Shown: one piece after another, positions 8,959-18,091 of the stretch
How the letters are laid out: each line of letters opens with the position of its first letter
How positions within the stretch are numbered: position 1 is the stretch's first letter
Assembly (NCBI GenBank): GCA_964469265.1
Contig: CAYXYF010000001.1
Coordinates: 124,001 to 188,000, forward strand
Length of the DNA: 64,000 bases
Direction of reading: 5' to 3'
Source: JAEYZS01 sp964469265
GTDB lineage: Bacteria; Bdellovibrionota; Bdellovibrionia; Bdellovibrionales; JAEYZS01
Translations under genes and position numbers: made by a program
The notes under the pieces: generated by a model
The model's input: the letters and a program-made list of their open reading frames with translations, nothing else
Databases searched by the model: none
What the model was told of the DNA's origin: nothing

Positions 8959-9927
8959 CTACTCTTTTTTTAATCTGTCAGTAATCTGGGTCAGTTCAGA
9001 ATCTGAATAAAAGAAGACCGATATCTTCCCCTTTCCATTATTGTAATCGATTTTAACCTTTGTACCTAGTGTTTTTTGGATATCCTCTGCCATCATAGAA
9101 ACCAAACTTTCCGTACTATTATCTAAGCTTGGATCGTCTTTTGTCTTATTGGCTGACTTAATAAGCTTCTCTGCTGCTCGAACGGTGAGCTTTTCTGAAG
9201 CAATCTTTTTTGCCACAGCTCTTTGAGCATCGGGGTCCGTAATAGCGAGCAAAGCCTTTGCGTGTCCTGCGGTGATTTCACCTTGAATGATCATGTTTTT
9301 GACTTCTGGAACTAAGCCCAAAAGACGAAGTGAGTTGGCAACAGTTGCGCGCTCTTTTCCTACTTTTTCTGAAATCTGTTGCTGAGTTAAATTAAACTCT
9401 TTAGCCAAACGTTCGTAGGCTTCAGCTTCTTCAATTGCATTGAGGTTTTCGCGCTGAATGTTTTCAATAAGCGCAAGCTCCAGAGATTTTTGATCATCGA
9501 TATCTTTTAATATCACAGGAACTTCAGTAAGGCCTGCTTGTTGAGCAGCTCTCCATCGACGCTCTCCTGCGATGATTTCAAAGTCGCCCTTTATGCTTCG
9601 TCTTGCAACGATGGGCTGAAGAATTCCTTGCTCTTTAATCGACATGGAGAGTTCCGCAAGCTTGTCTTTATCAAAATATCTTCGAGGTTGGTAATTATTG
9701 ATCTTTAATTTTTCAATCGCGAGATTCCAAATTCTGTTCTCGTCAGGAATCGCAGGCGCTGGAGTTGTTTCTTTAGGAGTAGTTTCAACTGCAGGGGGCG
9801 ATGATTTCTCCTCTGCAAGTCCTGACAAAACGCTTTTTGCATTGTCAGAAGAAACGTCAGATCCGAATAAACTTCCTAAGCCTCTTCCTAATCCCTTTGT
9901 TTGATTTTGTTTATCTAAGTTAGACAT
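8959..9927 (-). CDS. parB: Chromosome partition protein ParB
   Basis: CTP-dependent clamp that loads at parS and spreads to build the origin partition complex. The 322-residue protein has a disordered N-terminus with the LGRGLGSLFG motif that contacts ParA, the N-terminal CTPase domain with GERRWRAAQQAGL (about 144-156) and ENIQRENL (about 180-187), a central helix-turn-helix for parS and a C-terminal dimerisation domain. It overlaps parA by 8 bp, with a Shine-Dalgarno inside the parA end. Two parS palindromes lie within 1.6 kb. Confidence 0.97.
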   Translation of the reverse strand: MSNLDKQNQTKGLGRGLGSLFGSDVSSDNAKSVLSGLAEEKSSPPAVETTPKETTPAPAIPDENRIWNLAIEKLKINNYQPRRYFDKDKLAELSMSIKEQGILQPIVARRSIKGDFEIIAGERRWRAAQQAGLTEVPVILKDIDDQKSLELALIENIQRENLNAIEEAEAYERLAKEFNLTQQQISEKVGKERATVANSLRLLGLVPEVKNMIIQGEITAGHAKALLAITDPDAQRAVAKKIASEKLTVRAAEKLIKSANKTKDDPSLDNSTESLVSMMAEDIQKTLGTKVKIDYNNGKGKISVFFYSDSELTQITDRLKKE

Positions 9928-10783
9928 TCACTTCTCCTTGTCTGATCGTGCTTGTTAGGGCGGTTGCATTGGTCGGCGCTGGAGCGGCCTCTTCTGAATT
10001 TGCGTCTGTTGTTGTTCCGTAAACTTGTTGATCAAGCTCTTTTGCAAGTTCGGTATACTTTAAAGCTCCAACTGATTTATTATCGTAGTGAATAATAGAT
10101 CTTCCGTGGCTTGGAGCCTCGCTGAGTCTTACGTTTCGCGGAATGATAGATTTAAATACCTTATCACCAAAGTGTGTTTGAATTTCTGAAACCACCTGAT
10201 GACTTAAATTATTTCTTGTATCAAACATTGTTAAAACAATGCCTTCGATTTTAAGATTTGGGTTGATTCTTTTTTTCACAAGCCCCGCAGTATTTAATAA
10301 CTGACTTAATCCCTCTAATGCGTAGTACTCACACTGAAGAGGGACTAAAAAACTATTGCTGGCTGCAAGTGCGTTGAGAGTTAAAAGTCCAAGAGAGGGT
10401 GGGCAGTCGATAATCACATAGTCATACTCATTTTGAACAAGACTAAGGGCTTGTTTTAAACGGAATTCGCGGCCCTCTGCGTCAACAAGTTCAATTTCAG
10501 CTCCCACCAGATCATTGTTAGCCACAATGATATCCAAATTTTGAACACTGGTCTTTTGTCTAACATCTGCTACGCGTTTTTCACCGATTAGAACGTGATA
10601 CACATTTCCATTCTGATTTTCATGGCGCTTTACGCCTAAACCGCTAGAAGCGTTGCCCTGAGGGTCCAGATCAACGAGCAAAACTCGTCGCCCGATCTCT
10701 GCAAGAGACGCAGAGAGGTTAACTGAAGTTGTTGTTTTACCAACTCCTCCTTTTTGATTAGCTACACATATGACCTTTCCCAT
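9920..10783 (-). CDS. parA: Chromosome partition ATPase ParA
   Basis: P-loop ATPase that binds nucleoid DNA and drives origin segregation with ParB. The deviant Walker A motif KGGVGKTT is at residues 11-18 and the DCPPSLGLLTLNAL segment follows. The open frame extends upstream to 10885, but the start is taken as the ATG at 10783: it gives the conserved MGKVICVANQKGG start and has an AAAGGA ribosome-binding site 7-8 bases ahead. The longer form would add 34 residues and would translate through the parS palindrome at 10869. The product is about 287 residues, with a low-complexity Ala/Thr-rich tail. Confidence 0.95.
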   Translation of the reverse strand: MGKVICVANQKGGVGKTTTSVNLSASLAEIGRRVLLVDLDPQGNASSGLGVKRHENQNGNVYHVLIGEKRVADVRQKTSVQNLDIIVANNDLVGAEIELVDAEGREFRLKQALSLVQNEYDYVIIDCPPSLGLLTLNALAASNSFLVPLQCEYYALEGLSQLLNTAGLVKKRINPNLKIEGIVLTMFDTRNNLSHQVVSEIQTHFGDKVFKSIIPRNVRLSEAPSHGRSIIHYDNKSVGALKYTELAKELDQQVYGTTTDANSEEAAPAPTNATALTSTIRQGEVNV

Positions 10784-10868
10784 TGTTGAATCCTTTCCCA
10801 TGTTGACCAAGTGTATGAGTGAGTATTCACGCTGACTCTTTATGATACTCAGCAAGTGAATATTCATA

Positions 10869-10884
10869 TGTTCCACGTGGAACA
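10869..10884. promoter_or_regulatory. parS centromere site upstream of parA
   Basis: TGTTCCACGTGGAACA is a perfect 16-bp palindrome matching the universal ParB-binding parS consensus (TGTTnCACGTGnAACA). It lies 85 bp upstream of the chosen parA start and 36 bp upstream of the divergent lipoprotein gene, so ParB bound here could also regulate both genes. Recognised directly from sequence. Confidence 0.95.
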
Positions 10885-10920
10885 CTCTAGTTTCTACTTA
10901 GTTTTACCGAATAAAGTACT

Positions 10921-11385
10921 GTGAGAACAAGAAATATTTACTTAGGAATTTTTATATCACTATTTATGGTGGCCTGCGATAAGCCCGAGAGCACCCCAGA
11001 GCTTAAAGATCCAATCTATCTTGATCTTAAAACCCAAGAATCTATCTTTCAAAAGCAAATTGATGACAAATTAAAAGAAATCGAAGGCCTTGAGCAAACG
11101 ATGGGGGAGCTCTTAGATAATGACTACCAAAAAAAGCTCACTCGAGAAGAAATTTTTAAAACAAAAAACGAATTGGCAAAGCTAAAACAGAAAAAGGAGT
11201 TTTATCGTATCTCCAAGGAGAGCCGACAGATTTTTGCCCGCCAGCAATACCTTGAATACTACAAGAACAAACAAAAATGGCCGCCAGAAGATATTAAAGA
11301 GCAGTATTTGCAAAGAAAAAAACTGGCAGAGGCACCGAAGGCATGGCAACGAGGCGTTGCCAGCGAAAAAACTCCATCAGAGTAG
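10921..11385 (+). CDS. Small predicted lipoprotein with coiled coil
   Basis: A 154-residue protein starting at GTG. The N-terminus is a lipoprotein signal with Cys at residue 19 (LFMVAC followed by Asp and Lys). Residues about 35-120 are strongly charged and helical, probably coiled coil. The C-terminus is basic. It is the only plus-strand gene between dnaA and nagZ, opposing local replication direction, and sits between the two parS sites. It converges on rsmG with a 4-bp gap between stops. I recognise no family. Asp after the Cys would be an inner-membrane retention signal by enterobacterial rules, which may not apply here. Confidence 0.72.
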   Translation: MRTRNIYLGIFISLFMVACDKPESTPELKDPIYLDLKTQESIFQKQIDDKLKEIEGLEQTMGELLDNDYQKKLTREEIFKTKNELAKLKQKKEFYRISKESRQIFARQQYLEYYKNKQKWPPEDIKEQYLQRKKLAEAPKAWQRGVASEKTPSE

Positions 11386-11389
11386 TCAA

Positions 11390-12028
11390 TTACTTGGTTT
11401 TTATAGCCCTAACAAGAACTCTGTGACCCAAAGATTCTGGCAAATCCATCTCTAACACCATATCAGTGTTCCACGTGGAACTTATCGGAGCAGGAAGGGC
11501 TGCAACTTCTGTAAACCACCTGTCACTTTTAAGACAATAAACAACACTGCCTTTTTCCAAGATTTTGTTTCCCATGAGCAGTGTCCGTGCAAGGTTTGCA
11601 AAATCTCGAGACATGACCCGCACTGGCCCGCTAATCGTGAGTTTCTCAGGTTTGACATGCATGATATTTGTATTGGGAACTTCAGTTCTTGCTACGATAT
11701 GTTTTAAAAAATCGGCCTTCCGTATATCCTCTTCCACAATGTTCACCTGCAAATCTGGAAACAGGATGGAGAAAACTGCGGCCGCAAAGCCATTCCCCGA
11801 CCCAATATCATAATAGGTCTTAACATCGGGGTTTTCAGCTTGAATATACTTTGACGCTTTGATGGACTCGTAAAAATGCAATAGATCTGCGTCTTTTTCA
11901 GTATAATTAGGAATAAGGTTCAGTTCCTGCGAGTAGCGCAGAAGTTCTACGTGAAATAGTCTGAGTAGACTTAAGGTATCGTCTGACAGGTCCGAAAAAT
12001 GATCGCGAATTCTCCACTTTGGTTCCAT
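11390..12028 (-). CDS. rsmG: 16S rRNA (guanine-N7) methyltransferase RsmG
   Basis: Methylates G527 of 16S rRNA using S-adenosylmethionine. The 212-residue protein shows the GidB-type N-terminal helices and a class I methyltransferase core with the motif YYDIGSGNGFAAAVFSILFPDLQVNIVE (about 70-97) and the later VMSRDFANL segment. The gene order mnmG-rsmG-parA-parB is the classical one. A second parS site (11467-11482) lies inside the coding sequence near the 3' end. Confidence 0.92.
   Translation of the reverse strand: MEPKWRIRDHFSDLSDDTLSLLRLFHVELLRYSQELNLIPNYTEKDADLLHFYESIKASKYIQAENPDVKTYYDIGSGNGFAAAVFSILFPDLQVNIVEEDIRKADFLKHIVARTEVPNTNIMHVKPEKLTISGPVRVMSRDFANLARTLLMGNKILEKGSVVYCLKSDRWFTEVAALPAPISSTWNTDMVLEMDLPESLGHRVLVRAIKTK
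11467..11482. promoter_or_regulatory. Second parS site, inside rsmG
   Basis: TGTTCCACGTGGAACT matches the 16-bp parS palindrome at 15 positions; only the last base differs. It lies about 0.6 kb from the first site and within codons of rsmG. Intragenic parS sites near the origin are common, so this is probably a functional nucleation site. Confidence 0.88.
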
Positions 12029-12040
12029 AATTGAATTCTC

Positions 12041-13933
12041 CTATGTTGATTGTCCCAGTTGATGGATCTTCTTTCTCCCCTTAATATGAATCAGTATGGC
12101 CTGAATGGCTGACGGATTAACACCACTTATTCTTTGCGCCTGACCAATGGTAAGTGGCTTTACCTGTGTCAGCTTTTCTATTTCTTCTGCCGAAAGCCCT
12201 TTGATATCCATGTAGGAAAGATTCTCATCAAGCCTTAATGATTCTAAGCGAATCGATTGACCAATAAGTTCTTGTTGGCGCTTAATATAACCTTCGTATT
12301 TGATATCAATTTCAACGGGCTCTAAAACTTCAGGATCGAGATCCATCTTATAGCCCATTGCGTCGATCTTCTGAGTGGTCAGCTCAGCTCTTCGGAGCAG
12401 CGAGTCAAGAGTTGTTGGCTTGAGCAACTCTGGGGTTCCTATCTCTCTTAATTTTTCCTGAGTTTCTTTATTGGGATAAAGAACTGTCTCCTTAAGGAAT
12501 GCCTTTTGAATTTTGCGACGTTCTCTCACTTTAAGAACTCGCTGATAATCCGTATCTTCAATTAACCCAACGTCTCTACCAAGGTCCAGTAGCCGATCTA
12601 GCGTATTGTCTTCGCGAAGCGCAAGTCGGTGCTCGGCCCGAGAAGTAAACATGCGATATGGCTCCTTAGTTCCCTTTGTAACAAGGTCATCAATAAGCAC
12701 CCCTATATAGGCTTGATCTCTTCTCAATACAACTGGTTCAAGGTCGAGAACATCTCTTGCGGCATTTATTCCAGCCATCAAACCTTGAGATGCTGCTTCC
12801 TCGTATCCGCTAGTACCGTTGATTTGACCAGCTAAATAAAGGTTCTTAATAGCTCTTGTTTCAAGACTTAGTCGGATTTGCGTTGGTTCAATAAAATCAT
12901 ACTCAACGGCATAGCCGTAACGCGCGAACTTGACGTTCTCTAGCCCATGAATGGTTCTAATAAACTGATCTTGCACGTCTTGTGGGAGGCTTGTTGAAAT
13001 TCCCTGAAGATAAATATGATCTGTTGATAATCCTTCAGGTTCTAAAAATGTTTGATGTCTCGGCTTTTCAGCAAAGCGAGTGACCTTGTCTTCAATACTC
13101 GGACAATATCGCGGACCAGAGCCCTCAATGACTCCACAAAAAATCGGAGACTTGTCTAAGTTCTTACGGATGATCTCATGGGTCTCTTCGGACGTGTGAG
13201 ATAAATAACAATCTATTTGGGGTAATCCAAATTTGCGATCACTCTTAAAACTAAAAGGATAAAAAACTTTGTCACCTGGCTGTGGAGTCATCACCGAGAA
13301 ATCAATTGAATCTCTTAGAAGTCTTGGCGGAGTTCCCGTCTTCAAACGCATCACTTGAAAACCAAAGCTCTTTAGTTGATCTGATAGACCAGCTGTTGCT
13401 TTATCTCCGACGCGGCCACCTGATTCTTGTTTTAAACCAGTATGCATCACCGCATTCATAAATGTGCCTGTCGTAAGAATCACTTTCTTTGCGTGAATTG
13501 CAGAGTCATCTTTTAATCGAACGCCAATACATTTTGATCCCTCAAGGATTAAAGACTTTGCTTCTGCCTCGAGGAGAGTTAAGTTTTTCTGATTCTTTAA
13601 AGTCCCAGACATATACTCAACATAAAGATCTTTATCACACTGAGACCTCGAACCACGTACTGCAGGTCCCTTTGTCGCATTTAATCTTTTAAATTGAATG
13701 CACGACCAGTCTGTAGCAAGCGCCATCTCTCCACCAAGAGCATCAATTTCACGAACAATATGTCCCTTGGCTAAACCCCCAATGGCAGGATTGCAGCTCA
13801 TAAAGCCAATACGCTCAAGATTAGTTGTAATAACAAGAGTACGTACACCCAAGCGGGCTGCGCTCAACGCGGCCTCAATACCTGCGTGGCCTGCACCTAC
13901 AACTATAATGTCATACTGGTTATTTGACTTCAT
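12041..13933 (-). CDS. mnmG: tRNA uridine-34 carboxymethylaminomethyl modification enzyme MnmG (GidA)
   Basis: FAD-dependent partner of MnmE that installs the cmnm5 group on wobble U34 of tRNAs. The 630-residue length is normal. The dinucleotide-binding motif VGAGHAGIEAALSAARLG is at about residues 12-29, followed by the conserved SCNPAIGGLAKGHIVREIDALGG and the PRYCPSIEDK motif. It lies 8 bp after mnmE and 12 bp before rsmG on the same strand, so it belongs to one operon. Confidence 0.98.
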   Translation of the reverse strand: MKSNNQYDIIVVGAGHAGIEAALSAARLGVRTLVITTNLERIGFMSCNPAIGGLAKGHIVREIDALGGEMALATDWSCIQFKRLNATKGPAVRGSRSQCDKDLYVEYMSGTLKNQKNLTLLEAEAKSLILEGSKCIGVRLKDDSAIHAKKVILTTGTFMNAVMHTGLKQESGGRVGDKATAGLSDQLKSFGFQVMRLKTGTPPRLLRDSIDFSVMTPQPGDKVFYPFSFKSDRKFGLPQIDCYLSHTSEETHEIIRKNLDKSPIFCGVIEGSGPRYCPSIEDKVTRFAEKPRHQTFLEPEGLSTDHIYLQGISTSLPQDVQDQFIRTIHGLENVKFARYGYAVEYDFIEPTQIRLSLETRAIKNLYLAGQINGTSGYEEAASQGLMAGINAARDVLDLEPVVLRRDQAYIGVLIDDLVTKGTKEPYRMFTSRAEHRLALREDNTLDRLLDLGRDVGLIEDTDYQRVLKVRERRKIQKAFLKETVLYPNKETQEKLREIGTPELLKPTTLDSLLRRAELTTQKIDAMGYKMDLDPEVLEPVEIDIKYEGYIKRQQELIGQSIRLESLRLDENLSYMDIKGLSAEEIEKLTQVKPLTIGQAQRISGVNPSAIQAILIHIKGRKKIHQLGQST

Positions 13934-13941
13934 ATATTAAG

Positions 13942-15318
13942 TTATTTTCCTATGCAAAACTCTTGAAATACCTTTGCCATGACTTGATCATCAAGCTCTT
14001 CACCGAGCAATTCTAACGAGCCCGAAAGTGCATCCCGAAGTTCAAAAGCAATAAACTCTCCCGACGCCGAATCTGAAATAAGATCTTTTGCTCGCACAAA
14101 ACATTGATTCATTCTCTCTAAAAGTTCAAAGTGGCGCCCCTTAAGAACAACGGTGTTGCTTTCATGAAAGGACTTTTTTATTTCGGATTCTACAAAGCTT
14201 ATAACATCTGCTAAACTTTCGTGTTTTTTTGCGCTAACTAAAAACGTTTCATTATCAATTATCTTTTTTATCTTTTCTGAAAAGTTCTTATCTGCAGCGG
14301 GAAGATCCGTCTTATTGCCAAGAACAATAATTTTGTCCTTAAATTTTTCAATGAGTTCCGCATCTAGCTCCAAAGTTTTCGATGCAGTATCTATAACATA
14401 AAAAATATAATCCGATTCTTCGATTTGTTTCCGAGTCTTTTCAATTCCAATTCTTTCGACAGTATCCGAAGTTTCATGAAGGCCTGCGGTATCTACAAAC
14501 CGTACCTTTACACCCTCAATGATCACATCTCCTTCAACAACGTCTCTTGTTGTTCCAGGAATATCAGTTACGATCGCTTTATCTAATTTAATAAGTTGGT
14601 TAAAAAGGCTCGATTTCCCAGCGTTGGGCTCACCCACGAGAGCCACTTTTAGGCTATCTGTGATCACCTTCCCAGTTTTATAAGAGTTTAAAAGCGCACT
14701 ATTAATTTGATAAACCTCATCCACCCTCGTTTTGATCTCAGTGTTATCAAGGGTTTCAAGATCTTCCATGGCAAAATCAATATTTGCCTCAAGGTGCGCT
14801 AACACCCAAGTGGTTTTACTCTGAATTTCTTTAATTCTTTCGCTGAGCTCGCCTTTTAGTTGTCTTAAAGAACTCTCAGCTGCCCGCTTTGTTTCACTCT
14901 GAATAAGAGTAAGGATGCTTTCCGCTTGCAGAAGATCAATTCGTCCTGACATAAAGGCCCTGAACGTAAACTCGCCCCTTTCGGCCAACCTACAACCTGC
15001 CATAATTAAGTTTTGTATGATTTCTTCAGAAATCACGGGGCTCCCGTGACAGGAGATCTCTACTGTCTCATCTCCCGTAAATGACTTTCCTTGTTTAAAG
15101 TAAGTCATTAAAACTTCATCAATATTTTTTGAATTATCAAGAGTCCTCAAGTTCGTGTAATAAGCGCGGTGGGACTCCACAGATTCAGGAAGGTCGGCAA
15201 GCTTACGACAATACGTCAGCGCCTTTTGACCGCTCACTCTGATGACTGAGATTCCCCCATGTCCTGAGGGCGTCGCTACGGCGCAAATTGTATCGTCGAC
15301 TTGTCTATAGTTATACAT
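13942..15318 (-). CDS. mnmE: tRNA modification GTPase MnmE (TrmE)
   Basis: GTPase working with MnmG on tRNA U34. The 458-residue protein has the N-terminal folate-binding domain (1-120), a helical domain with the inserted G domain (G1 GEPNAGKS at 229-236, G3 DTAGLHE, G4 NKTD), and the invariant C-terminal CIGK (455-458). It overlaps khpB by 8 bp. Confidence 0.98.
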   Translation of the reverse strand: MYNYRQVDDTICAVATPSGHGGISVIRVSGQKALTYCRKLADLPESVESHRAYYTNLRTLDNSKNIDEVLMTYFKQGKSFTGDETVEISCHGSPVISEEIIQNLIMAGCRLAERGEFTFRAFMSGRIDLLQAESILTLIQSETKRAAESSLRQLKGELSERIKEIQSKTTWVLAHLEANIDFAMEDLETLDNTEIKTRVDEVYQINSALLNSYKTGKVITDSLKVALVGEPNAGKSSLFNQLIKLDKAIVTDIPGTTRDVVEGDVIIEGVKVRFVDTAGLHETSDTVERIGIEKTRKQIEESDYIFYVIDTASKTLELDAELIEKFKDKIIVLGNKTDLPAADKNFSEKIKKIIDNETFLVSAKKHESLADVISFVESEIKKSFHESNTVVLKGRHFELLERMNQCFVRAKDLISDSASGEFIAFELRDALSGSLELLGEELDDQVMAKVFQEFCIGK

Positions 15319-15850
15319 TTGCTCTTTTTGAACTCTCGGGTCTATCCCCTTTGGAAGGATAGATTTTAATTTTTTTAAAGTGGCCTTCGCCGACAGAGCG
15401 GCTCTTTACTCGACCATCTTCCGCTAAGTACTGATGGATCACTTTTCTATCCTTCGGCGCAAGAGCACGGAAGTACACAGACTTGTTTTTATCTAAAGCA
15501 ATTTTCTTTAATTTGTCCGCAAGCTTTATTAGCTCTTCGCTTGCCTCTTTTCTGTAACCATTAGAATCGCACACGACGTTTATTTTTTCGGTTGGAAGTT
15601 GGTGTTGCAAAACACGCTTTAAATAAAGTTGAAAAGCATCTAAGAGCTGGCCTTCTTTATCCACTAGTTCCTTTTGATCATTTCCGAAAATTTCTACTTC
15701 GATGTTTTCTTCATCTTTAGACGTAAGATCATACGAAAGATCGAAGTTTGCATGACCAAAAATTCCGTCCAAAGTTTCTTCGATAATTTGGATTGCAGTT
15801 TCACTTGGCTGGCTTTTCTTTCCACCAAATATCTTATTTAAAATTCCCAT
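15311..15850 (-). CDS. khpB: RNA-binding protein KhpB / Jag (KH and R3H domains)
   Basis: Small RNA-binding protein (also called Jag or EloR) usually encoded next to yidC. The 179-residue protein has a short Jag-like N-terminus (MGILNKIFGGKK), a KH-like middle (about 45-110, with the DKEGQLLDAFQLYLKRVL helix) and a C-terminal R3H domain (PKDRKVIHQYLAEDGRVKSRSVGEG). In other bacteria it affects mRNA stability and cell elongation. The gene is 30 bp downstream of yidC and overlaps mnmE. Confidence 0.92.
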   Translation of the reverse strand: MGILNKIFGGKKSQPSETAIQIIEETLDGIFGHANFDLSYDLTSKDEENIEVEIFGNDQKELVDKEGQLLDAFQLYLKRVLQHQLPTEKINVVCDSNGYRKEASEELIKLADKLKKIALDKNKSVYFRALAPKDRKVIHQYLAEDGRVKSRSVGEGHFKKIKIYPSKGDRPESSKRANV

Positions 15851-15880
15851 CTTCTTCTCCTCCTACAGAGACATTATTTT

Positions 15881-17491
15881 CTAGTTCAGTTTCGTAACTA
15901 CGCCTACTTGCTCGCCCGCGCTGGATTTGTCTTTCATGATCAGATATTGCTGTATAATCCCAAACAGAGTGCTTACGAATATATACAAAGTAAGCCCGCT
16001 TGGAAGCGAAATCATCATTAGAGAAAAAATCACAGGCATAATTTGCATAACTTTTGCCTGAGCTGGATCCATCGTCGTTGGAGTAATTTTTTGTTGAATA
16101 AACATAGTAAGGCCCATCAATACTGGCAGAACGTAAAAGGGGTCTTTAAGGCTCAAATCCTTAATCCATAACATAAAAGGAGCTTGATAAAGCTCAATAC
16201 TCTGAGCCAACACATTATATAAGGCGATAAAAATCGGAAGCTGCAATAACATAGGCAAGCATCCACCGATAGGGTTTACCTTCTCCCTTTTCATTAATGC
16301 CATTGTCTCAAGCTGAAGCTGTCTTGGATCCTCTTTATATCTCTCTTTGAGAGATTTTAGTAATGGCTGAATGACTTGCATCTTCTTCATTGAACGATAA
16401 GAAGTAATGTTCAGAGGCAACAAAATCATTCTAATCAGAAGAGTCACAATGATAATGGCTACACCATAGTTTCCTACAAGCGAGTAAAGGAACTTTAAGA
16501 GAAGTAAAATTGGCTTTGCAATGACCGAGAAGAATCCAAAATCAATGATCTCTCCAAGGCGACTATCAACTTGTTGGAGCAGTTTTAATTCTTTTGGTCC
16601 TATAAAAGTTTTTGAAGAAAAACTCTTAACCGCACCGCCAGCTTGTACATACTTTAAAGAACCAACAGCAACACTTCTATCTAAGTCCACTCGAGCAGAA
16701 AAACTTGGCGCAAGATCAGACTCATCGATGATGGCTGTCGTAAAATAATGTTTTCCTATGGACGCAATTGAAACATTACGAAATTCGTCATCAAATATTT
16801 TTGAATCTTCTGGATCAATTCGAATGACTTCGGAGGAGCCTGAGTGAGATACAAAAACAACTTCATAATCAAACGACGGCATCAAAAACGACGAAGATTT
16901 ATCCTTAATGATTTCTTCTGTTAACATCAGTTCCACAATAGCTGGCACTTCAGACATCTCTGTATTTGAAACCACAGTATGTTTTACAGGATCCACTGTA
17001 AGTGTTCTTGTAACGGTCATTGAGCCTGCTTGCCCAACTCCCCTAAATTCTGTATCGCTAATCTTTTCCAAACTAAAGTGCACAGAATTGCCGTTAATTT
17101 TTAATTCCCCGAGGTAATTTTCCTTACCGCCATGAGATAACAAAACTTCTGTTCCATCTCTTTCGCGAAACTGATTGAGTTTTATATTTCGCAGTCCCAT
17201 ACCACGAGATGAAATTTCAAAAGTAAAAGGCTCACTCTGGAAGCCAATAACTTCTTCAACCCCATTTGCAGATGCACTCTCAGAGGCTTCCGTAGGGGCC
17301 GTCGTTTCTTGATGAGTCGGAATAGATTCAAGGCCCTTTTCAACAACTTTTTGAATTTGTTCTGGCGAAGTCACTGGATATTTTTTTGAAAGGTAATACT
17401 GCCATCCAAAGATACATCCAAACACCAAAAGAATTGCAAATAACGTTCTTGGGTCAAAGAAATTATCATTTTTATTGTGCGGTAGATTCAT
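15881..17491 (-). CDS. yidC: Membrane protein insertase YidC
   Basis: Inserts and folds inner-membrane proteins, including ATP synthase subunits, with or without Sec. The 536-residue protein has an N-terminal membrane anchor (about 12-30), a Gram-negative-type large periplasmic domain (about 60-310) and a C-terminal five-helix core with the hydrophilic-groove Arg in LIRMILLPLN, the coiled-coil hairpin rich in Lys/Glu, and the final helices ending near residue 520. Order rpmH-rnpA-yidD-yidC-khpB-mnmE is the classical origin-proximal cluster. Confidence 0.97.
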   Translation of the reverse strand: MNLPHNKNDNFFDPRTLFAILLVFGCIFGWQYYLSKKYPVTSPEQIQKVVEKGLESIPTHQETTAPTEASESASANGVEEVIGFQSEPFTFEISSRGMGLRNIKLNQFRERDGTEVLLSHGGKENYLGELKINGNSVHFSLEKISDTEFRGVGQAGSMTVTRTLTVDPVKHTVVSNTEMSEVPAIVELMLTEEIIKDKSSSFLMPSFDYEVVFVSHSGSSEVIRIDPEDSKIFDDEFRNVSIASIGKHYFTTAIIDESDLAPSFSARVDLDRSVAVGSLKYVQAGGAVKSFSSKTFIGPKELKLLQQVDSRLGEIIDFGFFSVIAKPILLLLKFLYSLVGNYGVAIIIVTLLIRMILLPLNITSYRSMKKMQVIQPLLKSLKERYKEDPRQLQLETMALMKREKVNPIGGCLPMLLQLPIFIALYNVLAQSIELYQAPFMLWIKDLSLKDPFYVLPVLMGLTMFIQQKITPTTMDPAQAKVMQIMPVIFSLMMISLPSGLTLYIFVSTLFGIIQQYLIMKDKSSAGEQVGVVTKLN

Positions 17492-17508
17492 GTTGTCTTT
17501 TACCTCTG

Positions 17509-17820
17509 TTAGTTCGTGTTTTTACACTCTGGAACAGGATCAAAACCCTTTGCCCCAAACGGTCTACATTTAAGTAGACGTTTCGTCGTTAATATAAATG
17601 CGGTTTTAAAATTATACTGATTAAAAGCTTGCGTCGCATAAGCGGAACACGTCGGGTGAAACCGGCACGCGCCCCCTAGAATTGGTGATAAAACAATCTG
17701 ATAGGACCTTACCAATGTCAGCGCGATAATATTTAGAAACTTATCGAACTTTTTTAACGGCTGAGTCGAGTTCGTCTTTGAACTCTTTGAATGTAAGTTT
17801 TCGAAAATAACTGGCATCAC
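17509..17820 (-). CDS. yidD: Membrane protein insertion efficiency factor YidD
   Basis: Small membrane-associated helper of YidC. The conserved core is residues 31-98: LVRSYQIVLSPILGGACRFHPTCSAYATQAF, then KRLLKCRPFGAKGFDPVP, with the family's conserved cysteines. The frame opens at GTG 17820 (next codon ATG), which gives about 30 extra N-terminal residues and an 80-bp overlap with rnpA in another frame. No clear internal ATG exists nearer the conserved part, so either this long overlap is real or a rare start such as TTG/CTG is used. Confidence 0.88.
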   Translation of the reverse strand: MMPVIFENLHSKSSKTNSTQPLKKFDKFLNIIALTLVRSYQIVLSPILGGACRFHPTCSAYATQAFNQYNFKTAFILTTKRLLKCRPFGAKGFDPVPECKNTN

Positions 17821-18091
17821 TATTTGCTCTAATAATAACGTTTACATCAAAGTGTTTTTCAGGGTGAAAACGCAAGTTTCTGAAATATTCCCTACACCAT
17901 CTTTTAAGTCGATTTCTAAGGACTGAGCCTCCCACTTTTTTGGGAATGATCCAGCCGTATCGATTTGTGGATTCGGAGTTTTGTAGGTAGTTGAGAATTA
18001 ACCAACTATTTGCGTATATTCTTTTCCCTCTTTTTTTGAGAGTTTCAAAATCACTTTTGCGACGTAAGGTTGTTATCTTCTTATTTGCCAC
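17741..18091 (-). CDS. rnpA: Ribonuclease P protein component
   Basis: Protein subunit that helps the RNase P ribozyme mature tRNA 5' ends. The 116-residue protein has the N-terminal LRRKSDFETLKKRGKR and the RNR signature GSVLRNRLKRWCREYFR (about 55-71). It overlaps the 3' end of rpmH by 11 bp and the 5' part of yidD by 80 bp, a compact arrangement common for this trio. Confidence 0.95.
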   Translation of the reverse strand: MANKKITTLRRKSDFETLKKRGKRIYANSWLILNYLQNSESTNRYGWIIPKKVGGSVLRNRLKRWCREYFRNLRFHPEKHFDVNVIIRANSDASYFRKLTFKEFKDELDSAVKKVR

